DNA from: Myxococcota bacterium
Lineage (GTDB): Bacteria > Myxococcota > Polyangia > GCA-2747355 > JAKLHH01
Length of the DNA stretch: 10,682 bases
Assembly (NCBI GenBank): GCA_022710245.1
Contig: JAKLHH010000150.1
Span: 1-10,682, forward strand
Direction of reading: 5' to 3'
Below are positions 1-5,894 of the stretch, one piece after another. Made by a program: the position numbers and the translations under genes. Numbering within the stretch: position 1 is the stretch's first letter; the number at the start of each line of letters is the position of its first letter. The notes beneath the pieces were generated by a model, which made no database searches, was not told the DNA's origin, and saw only the letters and a list, made by a program, of their open reading frames with translations.

Positions 1-1251
1 CACACGCGCAAGGACAAGAGCGGGCAGCCGCTCGGCATCGTCCACCGCGACATCAGCCCGCAGAACATCCTCTGCTCGCGCGCGGGCGAGGTGAAGGTCG
101 TCGACTTCGGCATCGCCAAGGCCGCCGGGATGAGCACCCGCACCCAGGCGGGGGTGATCAAGGGCAAGGTCCACTACATGGCGCCCGAGCAGGCGCTGGG
201 CCAGAAGATCGACCACCGCATCGACATCTTCTCCACCGGGATCGTCATCTGGGAGATGCTGACCAGCCAGATGGTCTACAGCGGCGACAACGTCCGCGAG
301 CTGGTGGAGAAGGTGCGCCGCGCGAACATCCCGGCGCCCTCGACGGTGCGCGCCGAGGTCCCGCCCGCGCTCGACGCCATCGTGATGAAGGCGCTCGCCC
401 GCCGCCCCGAGGAGCGCTTCCAGACCTCGCACGAGCTGCAGGTGGAGCTGACCAAGTTCCTCTCCGCGACCTCCCCGGACTACAGCGGCTCGCACCTCTC
501 GGCGCTGGTCGAGCGCGTGCTCGCGCGCCGGCGGGCGCCGGCCGAGGTGATCGAGCACCGCCTCTCGCGGGACGACCTGATCGAGAGCGATCACAGCAAG
601 CACAGCGTGATCAAGAGCGCCGACTTCGACGAGCCCACCACGCCCAAGGACCGGGCGCGGCTGGTGGTGGAGATGGAGGGCAACGAGACCATCCACCCCG
701 TCGAGGACGAGCTGATCATCGGGCGCGCGGGCAACCTCTCCATCCCCGACGCGCGCGTCTCGCGCCGCCACGCTCGCATCGTCCGCAAGGGGGTGAGCTA
801 CGTCGTCGAGGACCTCGGCAGCTCGAACGGCACCTACGTCAACGAAGAGCGCATCAGCGGCCCGCGCGTGCTGGAGAACAACGACCAGCTGCGCGTCGGG
901 TCCTGCCACATGCGGTTCCTCGCGCCGACCTTCGAGGAGCGCCCGGCCGCCGAGAGCCCGGCGCCCGCTGCCCGGGCGCTGCCGCGGCTGCGCATCGCCT
1001 GCGGCGAGAGCGTGATCGAGCGCGTCGTCGACGAGGCCCTCGAGCTCGGCTACGAGGTGCAGGTCGGGCACCTGCGGCTGGCGGGGATGGCCGCGCGCCT
1101 CGTCCGGCGGGAGGACGGTCTCTGGGTCGAGCCGCAGCCCGGCCGCCACACCGTCAGCGTGGAGAGCGCGCCGACCAGCGCGCCGCGCAGGCTGGCGCCG
1201 GGCGAGGTGTTGACCCTGGGGCCCTTCACGCTGCAGCTCCGCCAGGAGTGA
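1..1251 (+). CDS. Ser/Thr protein kinase with C-terminal FHA domain (5' end outside window)
   Basis: Partial gene: the frame is open from base 1, so the start codon, ATP-binding loop and catalytic Lys lie upstream. The visible part opens in the kinase catalytic loop, with HRDISPQN at 43-66. It continues with the DFG metal-binding motif at 103-111, the activation segment, and APE at 181-189, and the C-lobe ends near base 470. This is the Hanks-type bacterial (PknB-like) pattern. An FHA domain follows at about 655-930, with the usual phosphothreonine-binding residues: GR at 721-726, the Ser and His of SRRH at 760-771, and GSSNGTYVN at 817-843. FHA domains bind phosphothreonine peptides, so the protein probably phosphorylates Ser/Thr targets and docks on phosphorylated partners or on itself. 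A further C-terminal domain (about 985-1248) looks like a degenerate FHA-like sandwich. No membrane helix is seen in the visible part, so this portion is probably cytoplasmic. The stop is TGA at 1249-1251. Confidence 0.93.
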   Translation, partial: HTRKDKSGQPLGIVHRDISPQNILCSRAGEVKVVDFGIAKAAGMSTRTQAGVIKGKVHYMAPEQALGQKIDHRIDIFSTGIVIWEMLTSQMVYSGDNVRELVEKVRRANIPAPSTVRAEVPPALDAIVMKALARRPEERFQTSHELQVELTKFLSATSPDYSGSHLSALVERVLARRRAPAEVIEHRLSRDDLIESDHSKHSVIKSADFDEPTTPKDRARLVVEMEGNETIHPVEDELIIGRAGNLSIPDARVSRRHARIVRKGVSYVVEDLGSSNGTYVNEERISGPRVLENNDQLRVGSCHMRFLAPTFEERPAAESPAPAARALPRLRIACGESVIERVVDEALELGYEVQVGHLRLAGMAARLVRREDGLWVEPQPGRHTVSVESAPTSAPRRLAPGEVLTLGPFTLQLRQE

Positions 1252-1267
1252 GCGCCGGGTCGTCGCG

Positions 1268-2086
1268 ATGAGGATCCACACGAGCAGGAGGTGGCCCGCG
1301 AGCGTCGCGCTCGTGCTGGCCCTGACGGCGGGGGCGGCGGCGCGGGCGGGTCAGCCTGCCTCGCGGAGCAGCGTCAGCGCCCGCTACGTCGAGGTGAAGG
1401 CCTGCCGCCCGCCCGAGGAGGAGGGCGAGTTCCTGCAGAGCTGCGTCAAGATCGCCAGCGGTCGCCGGGCGGGCAAGCTCCTCGGCGCGGGGGTGGTGGC
1501 GCCGGGTGGTCAGGCGGCGGCGGTGCTCTCCCACCGTCGCTACGGCGGCGCCGGGGACCGGGTCACGGTGAAGGTCTACGGGCCCGACGGCCGGCTCGAG
1601 GCGAGCTACCCGATGGGCGCCGGGGGCGAGGAGTTCGCGCTCGTCTGGGCGCCGGCGCCGGCGCGCTACCTCGGCTGGATCGAGGTGGACGGCCGTGGCG
1701 GGGTGCTCCGCGTCGTCGACCGGCGGCGGCAGCGGGTGGTGCTGACGGCGATCTCGCCGCTCGAGGAGTGGCCGGTCTTCGCCCCGCGCGGGGCGCGGGT
1801 GCTGGTGCCGCGCGCCAGCGCGCGCGAGGCGACGCCGCGGGCGCCGGGCGAGGGCGCGGAGGAGCCGGTGCGAGAGCTCGAGGTGCAGGACCTGGCGGTG
1901 AAGGGCTCGCGCCGGGTGGTCCTGCGGGCGGGGGCGGGCGAGGAGCTCACGGCCCCGCGCTGGGGCTCGCCCACGCAGGTCACCGCCACCCTGCGCAAGG
2001 TCGGCGCGAGCAAGGGCAAGCCCGTGCAGGCGCAGGTCCCGCTGCCGGCGCCGCCAGCGCCGCCTCCGCCGGCGGCGGAGGAGTGA
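1268..2086 (+). CDS. Secreted protein of unknown function, possible beta-propeller-like repeats
   Basis: A 272-residue protein that I do not recognise as a named family. It begins with a clear Sec signal peptide: a basic n-region (RRW at 7-9), a hydrophobic core at about 11-24, and a probable signal peptidase I site after ARA (residue 27). The mature protein is therefore expected in the periplasm or outside the cell. Two cysteines (46 and 59) could pair. The middle alternates short beta-like stretches, and one segment (about 165-230) resembles the TolB/WD40-like pattern: a Trp-Pro-x-Phe-x-Pro-x-Gly turn, then a strand, then another Pro-x-Trp turn. It is too short for a full propeller. The C-terminus is a Pro/Ala/Glu tail. 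The ATG lies 16 bases after the kinase stop with no strong Shine-Dalgarno sequence, which suggests co-transcription with the kinase. A real gene is likely given the signal peptide and the close packing; function is unknown. Confidence 0.72.
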   Translation: MRIHTSRRWPASVALVLALTAGAAARAGQPASRSSVSARYVEVKACRPPEEEGEFLQSCVKIASGRRAGKLLGAGVVAPGGQAAAVLSHRRYGGAGDRVTVKVYGPDGRLEASYPMGAGGEEFALVWAPAPARYLGWIEVDGRGGVLRVVDRRRQRVVLTAISPLEEWPVFAPRGARVLVPRASAREATPRAPGEGAEEPVRELEVQDLAVKGSRRVVLRAGAGEELTAPRWGSPTQVTATLRKVGASKGKPVQAQVPLPAPPAPPPPAAEE

Positions 2087-2163
2087 GCGGTGCCCGACGC
2101 GCGCCCCGCTGCTGCCGCCCTCGCCCCGCGACGGCAGGCGTGCGTGGTGCGGCGCGTGCAGCC

Positions 2164-2170
2164 GAAGGAG
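2164..2170 (+). promoter_or_regulatory. Ribosome binding site for the HAD hydrolase gene
   Basis: GAAGGAG lies 8 bases before the ATG at 2179. It decides the start, because the reading frame itself is open for several hundred bases upstream, where it overlaps the preceding secreted-protein gene in another frame. Confidence 0.7.
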
Positions 2171-2178
2171 AGCTGACG

Positions 2179-2931
2179 ATGCGACCCGACGTGTCCTCCA
2201 CGCTCGCTCCTCGCGTCGTCGACGCGGTCATCCTCGACGCCGGGGGCGTGCTGCTCTACCCGAACCTCGACTGGCTCGCGGCGGAGGCGGGCGCCCGCGG
2301 CCTCGCGCTCACTCGCGATCAGCTCTTCCCGGCCTACTACCGGACCATCTTCGAGGCCGACCAGCTCGAGCAGACCTCGCGGCCCAGCCTGGCGCTCACC
2401 AGCCTCGAGATCCGCACCTGGATCTTCGGCCGCATGCTGGAGCACGCGGGCGCCTCGCCCGAGGGCGCGCTGGCCGCAGGCGCCGCGCTGGCCGAGCGCT
2501 CGCTCGAGCGCTACCCGCGTGAGAGCGACATCTACTACTGGAGCATGCCCGGGCTGCGCGAGCGGCTGGAGGGGCTGCGCGCGGCGGGCTTCCGGCTGGG
2601 CGTCGCCTCCAACAACGACGGCGCGCTCCGCGAGCAGCTCGCCGCCGTCGACTGCCTCGACCTCTTCGAGGCGCTGATGGACTCGGGGGTGGAGGGCGTC
2701 GCCAAGCCGGACCCGGAGCTGCCGCTCCGCGCGGCCCGCGCGCTCGGGGTGCCGCCCGCGCGCTGCCTCTTCGTCGGCGACCTCGACCGCATCGACGGGG
2801 AGGCCGGCCGCGCGGCGGGCATGGCGGTGGCGCTCCTCGACCCGCTCGGGCAGGAGCGGCCGAGCGGGGTCATGCTGCTGCCGTCCCTCGAGGCGATCCC
2901 GCTCCACTTCTCGGCGGGCCGTCCAGGCTGA
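2179..2931 (+). CDS. HAD-superfamily hydrolase
   Basis: A 250-residue haloacid dehalogenase-like hydrolase. Motif I is ILDAGGVL, with the nucleophile Asp20. Motif II is Ser144 in GVASNND. Motif III is Lys176 in VAKPDPE. Motif IV is GDLDRID, with Asp201 and Asp206. Residues between about 30 and 120 form an alpha-helical cap of the C1 (subclass I) type. The family forms an aspartyl-enzyme intermediate and usually hydrolyses phosphate esters, less often carbon-halogen bonds. The position two residues after the nucleophile, normally the acid/base Asp, is Gly22, as in some YihX-like or dehalogenase-like members. The substrate cannot be assigned. No signal peptide is seen, so it is probably cytoplasmic. 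The gene follows the secreted-protein gene after 92 bases on the same strand and has a good ribosome binding site. Confidence 0.9.
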   Translation: MRPDVSSTLAPRVVDAVILDAGGVLLYPNLDWLAAEAGARGLALTRDQLFPAYYRTIFEADQLEQTSRPSLALTSLEIRTWIFGRMLEHAGASPEGALAAGAALAERSLERYPRESDIYYWSMPGLRERLEGLRAAGFRLGVASNNDGALREQLAAVDCLDLFEALMDSGVEGVAKPDPELPLRAARALGVPPARCLFVGDLDRIDGEAGRAAGMAVALLDPLGQERPSGVMLLPSLEAIPLHFSAGRPG

Positions 2932-3005
2932 CCCCCGCGCCCGGCCTGGGAGTCAGGGTGGAGCCTGGTGGAGCCGGGAAGGTGCCGCGAGCCCAGGGAT
3001 TCAGG

Positions 3006-3011
3006 TATACT
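3006..3011 (+). promoter_or_regulatory. Possible -10 element upstream of the membrane kinase gene
   Basis: TATACT matches the sigma-70-type TATAAT at five of six positions and stands out in a GC-rich gap. It lies 23 bases before the GTG start, which would give a very short leader. The region 17 bases upstream (TGCCGC at 2983-2988) is a poor -35, so the promoter could depend on an activator or another sigma factor. This is a prediction by eye only. Confidence 0.4.
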
Positions 3012-3034
3012 GGCGTGACCGTGAGACCGCGCCC

Positions 3035-5818
3035 GTGAAGCCCGTCAGCTTCGGCAAGTACACGCTGGTGCACCGTCTCGCCCGCGGCGGGATGGCGGAC
3101 CTCTACCTCGCGCGCTCCGCGGAGGTGGCCGGCATCGAGCGCCTGCTGGTGATCAAGCTCGTCGCCAGCCGCTTCACGCAGGACCTCGGCTTCGCGCGCA
3201 TGTTCGAGGACGAGGTCCGCATCGCGGCGACCCTCAGCCACCCGAACATCGGGCAAGTGATCGACGTCGGGCAGGTGGACGCGCACTACTTCCTGGCCAT
3301 GGAGTACATCCACGGCAAGGACCTGCGGCAGATCATGCGCCGCTGCCACGAGCTCGGCGGCGCGCTGCCGGCGGCGATCGCCGTGCCGATCGCGATCAAG
3401 GTCTGCGGCGCGCTCCACTACGCGCACGAGGCCCGCGGCCTCGACGGGCGCGCCCTCGAGCTGGTGCACCGCGACGTGAGCCCCTCGAACGTGATGCTCA
3501 CCTACGACGGGCAGGTGAAGCTGATCGACTTCGGCATCGCCAAGGCGGCCAACCGCACCGCGCTGACGCTGCCGGGCACCATCAAGGGCAAGCTCCGCTA
3601 CCTCACGCCCGAGCAGATCCTCGCGCAGAAGATCGACCGCCGCACGGATGTCTTCACGCTGGCGACCACCCTCTGGGAGGTCACGGTGGGCATCCACTGC
3701 TTCGACGGCGAGCTCGAGGCCCACATCTACGAGGCGATCGCCAAGGGGCAGGCGCGGCCTCCCACCGCGCTGGTCCCCAGCTACCCGCCGGGCCTCGAGC
3801 GCGTCCTCATGCACGCGCTCGCCACCCGGCCGGAGGACCGGCCCGAGAGCGCGCGGGCGCTGCAGCTCGAGCTGGAGGCCTTCGCCCAGGAGGAGGGGAT
3901 CCCGCTCAGCGACCTGCAGCTCTCGCGCTTCATGCACCAGCTCTTCTCCGAGGAGATCTCCGCCTGGGAGGAGGCGAGGGCGGTGGGCGTGAGCCTGATC
4001 GATCACCTCGCCGCGGCCGGCGGCGACGACGACGAGGCGCCGCCGATCATCGCCGACGTGCGCAGCACCCTCCCCGAGGGGAGCGCGAGGACCCCGCAGC
4101 CGGCGGTCACCGGCGAGGTCACCAGCCACGTCGCTCGCAAGACCATCCTCTATGGAGAGCTGCGAGCGCCGTCCCGGCCGACGCCGACGCCGGCCGCCGT
4201 CCCGCAGGTGATCGTCAGCCCGGGTCGTCAGCCGACGCCGACGCCGGCCGCCGTCCCGCAGGTGATCGTCAGCCCGGGTCGTCAGCCGACGCCGACGCCG
4301 GCCGCCGTCCCGCAGGTGATCGTCAGCCCGGGTCGCCAGCCGACGCCGACGCCGGCCGCCGTCCCGCAGGTCATCGTCACCGGTGGCCGGCAGCCGACCG
4401 CGACGCCGGCCGCCGGCGGCCCCGCGCCTGGCGAGGACCCCGAGGAGCGCCGGCCGACGGTGATCCACGCCCCTGTCGCCATCGACGCGCGCCGGTCGAC
4501 GGTGCTCGCCCCGGCCGAGCAGGCGCCCGCCGCGAGCAGCGGGCAGCTCGAGCAGCACGACACCGTCATCGACGACCTCGTCTCCGGACGGGCGAGCGGC
4601 CCCCTGCGGCCCCTGATGACGCCGGGCTACGACTCTGCCCAGAGCCAGACCATCGCTCCGGGCGCGCTGGAGGCGAACCAGACGATCGCGCCCATGCCCA
4701 TCGAGGCGCTCGTCGATCGGGTGACCGATCCGGAGGGCTCCGACCTGGGGAGCCCGCCGGAGGTGGTGATCCCCAGCGGCGGGCCGCTCTACCCGGGGGC
4801 GGCGGTCGTCACCATCCCCGACTCCCCGTCCTCGCCGATCTCGCCGACCGGGCCGCAGCCGAAGGTGATGACGGGGCCGCTCCCGGCCGCGAGCGAGCCG
4901 ATCATCGGCCGTGACCGGGAGGAGCTCGAGGAGCGCAAGCGCAAGGCCTCGGGCGCGCAGGAGGCGCAGGCGGCCGCGGGTGGGGCCGAGGGTGGGCGGC
5001 GGAAGAAGCCCACCACCGGCGACTGGTCGCACCAGGCCCGCGGCGAGCGCAGGGCAGGCACGCACCCCTACTTCAAGGATCACCCCGCCGAGGAGCTGGT
5101 CCCGCCCCCGCGCCGGCGCCGTGGCCTCTGGCTGCTCCTCGCCGGCGGTGTGCTCGTGCTCGCTGGCGCCGTGGGCGCTGGCTGGTGGTGGCTCGGCCGC
5201 CGCGGCCACGAGCTCACCCCGGGCGGCGGCAGCGGCAGCGGCAGCGCGGTCCAGCGCCGGCCGCTCGACGGTGGGCAACCGCGGCGGGCCGCGGCGGCCG
5301 ACGGCAGGGTCCGCGCGCCCTCGACGCAGCCCGCGGCGCAGCCCGGCCGCGTGCAGCTGGTGACGGTGCCAGCGGGCGCGGTGGTCTACGACGCGAGGGA
5401 TGGCCACGAGCTCGGGGTGACCCCGCTCCCGGTCGACGTGAGGGACGGCTCGCGGCGGCTGCGATTGACCCGGTCGGGCTTCAAGCCGACCAGCCTCACC
5501 GTCGACGGCCGGACCCCCTCGGTCGAGGTCCCGCTCTCGCCGGAGGAGCGAGACGCCACCGCGCCGGATGCCGGGCAGCCGAAGCCGCCGACGATCAAGA
5601 CGACGCCGGCGCTCAAGACGACGCCGGCGATCAAGACGACGCCGGCGATCAAGAAGCCGCCGACGATCAAGACGACGCCGACGGTCAAGACGACGCCGAC
5701 GGTCAAGACGACGGTCAAGAAGCCGCCGACGATCAAGAGGCCGCCCAGGCCCGAGCCGAAGCCGAAGCGGCCGAAGCAGGACAAGAAGTCGGGGGACCTC
5801 GTCGATCCGTTCAACTGA
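3035..5818 (+). CDS. Membrane Ser/Thr protein kinase with PEGA domain
   Basis: A 927-residue Hanks-type kinase. The start is GTG, just before the N-terminal KYTLVHRLARGGMA; no in-frame ATG fits better. Kinase domain, about 8-285: glycine-rich loop ARGGMADLYLA, Lys41 in VIKLV, HRDVSPSN (145-152), DFG (165-167), TPE (191-193, the APE position). All catalytic residues are present, so it should be active. A long low-complexity Pro/Thr-rich linker (about 310-690) includes four 18-residue repeats and several Thr-Ile/Val sites. One membrane helix (about 697-720) follows RRRR. A PEGA domain (about 772-835), with PAGAVVYD and LGVTPLPV, would be on the outer side of the inner membrane, where PEGA domains are thought to bind envelope or surface partners. 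The tail is a Lys-Thr-Thr-Pro repeat ending DLVDPFN. The protein probably senses envelope state and phosphorylates cytoplasmic targets; ligand and targets are unknown. Confidence 0.95.
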   Translation: MKPVSFGKYTLVHRLARGGMADLYLARSAEVAGIERLLVIKLVASRFTQDLGFARMFEDEVRIAATLSHPNIGQVIDVGQVDAHYFLAMEYIHGKDLRQIMRRCHELGGALPAAIAVPIAIKVCGALHYAHEARGLDGRALELVHRDVSPSNVMLTYDGQVKLIDFGIAKAANRTALTLPGTIKGKLRYLTPEQILAQKIDRRTDVFTLATTLWEVTVGIHCFDGELEAHIYEAIAKGQARPPTALVPSYPPGLERVLMHALATRPEDRPESARALQLELEAFAQEEGIPLSDLQLSRFMHQLFSEEISAWEEARAVGVSLIDHLAAAGGDDDEAPPIIADVRSTLPEGSARTPQPAVTGEVTSHVARKTILYGELRAPSRPTPTPAAVPQVIVSPGRQPTPTPAAVPQVIVSPGRQPTPTPAAVPQVIVSPGRQPTPTPAAVPQVIVTGGRQPTATPAAGGPAPGEDPEERRPTVIHAPVAIDARRSTVLAPAEQAPAASSGQLEQHDTVIDDLVSGRASGPLRPLMTPGYDSAQSQTIAPGALEANQTIAPMPIEALVDRVTDPEGSDLGSPPEVVIPSGGPLYPGAAVVTIPDSPSSPISPTGPQPKVMTGPLPAASEPIIGRDREELEERKRKASGAQEAQAAAGGAEGGRRKKPTTGDWSHQARGERRAGTHPYFKDHPAEELVPPPRRRRGLWLLLAGGVLVLAGAVGAGWWWLGRRGHELTPGGGSGSGSAVQRRPLDGGQPRRAAAADGRVRAPSTQPAAQPGRVQLVTVPAGAVVYDARDGHELGVTPLPVDVRDGSRRLRLTRSGFKPTSLTVDGRTPSVEVPLSPEERDATAPDAGQPKPPTIKTTPALKTTPAIKTTPAIKKPPTIKTTPTVKTTPTVKTTVKKPPTIKRPPRPEPKPKRPKQDKKSGDLVDPFN
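4178..4414 (+). repeat. In-frame 54-nt tandem repeats in the kinase linker
   Basis: Four full copies of a 54-nt unit start at 4178, 4232, 4286 and 4340, followed by a decayed partial copy from 4394. Each unit encodes PTPTPAAVPQVIVSPGRQ (18 residues). The first two copies are identical at the DNA level, the third differs at one base, and the fourth diverges near its end. Such near-identity indicates recent duplication by slippage or unequal recombination, so copy number may vary between strains. The repeats lie in the cytoplasmic linker between kinase domain and membrane helix. Confidence 0.95.
5582..5746 (+). repeat. In-frame 18-nt tandem repeats in the kinase C-terminal tail
   Basis: Units of about 18 nt encode variants of TTPAIK or KPPTIK, with T-P-A and T-P-T versions and some shortened copies. 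Third-position bases are also conserved between copies, so the array grew by DNA duplication. It encodes a basic, Thr/Pro-rich tail after the PEGA domain, predicted to be extracytoplasmic, where it could act as a spacer or contact the cell wall. Confidence 0.85.
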
Positions 5819-5884
5819 TCAGGAGACGCGCCCCGCGCCGGCCCCGGCCTCGCCTCGGCGCCTCGCCTCACAGCCTCAACCAGC

Positions 5885-5889
5885 GGAGG
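5885..5889 (+). promoter_or_regulatory. Ribosome binding site for the lipoprotein peptidase gene
   Basis: GGAGG lies 5 bases before the ATG at 5895. It fixes the start at the signal peptide instead of earlier in-frame positions inside the preceding kinase gene, where the frame only reads an Arg/Ser-rich shadow. Confidence 0.8.
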
Positions 5890-5894
5890 GTTCG

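Noticed and set aside
2100..2155. Imperfect hairpin between the secreted-protein and HAD genes as a terminator
   Set aside because: A 6-bp stem with a 14-base loop and no T tract is within chance at this GC content.
1291..2178. Upstream extension of the HAD reading frame into the secreted-protein gene
   Set aside because: The extended part is Arg/Gly/Ala-rich and overlaps a gene with a clear signal peptide. A good ribosome binding site marks the ATG at 2179.
2870..5407. An 845-codon open frame on the minus strand
   Set aside because: It lies opposite the membrane kinase gene, whose domains are clear. Its translation is Arg/Gly/His-rich without motifs, as expected for a shadow in GC-rich DNA.
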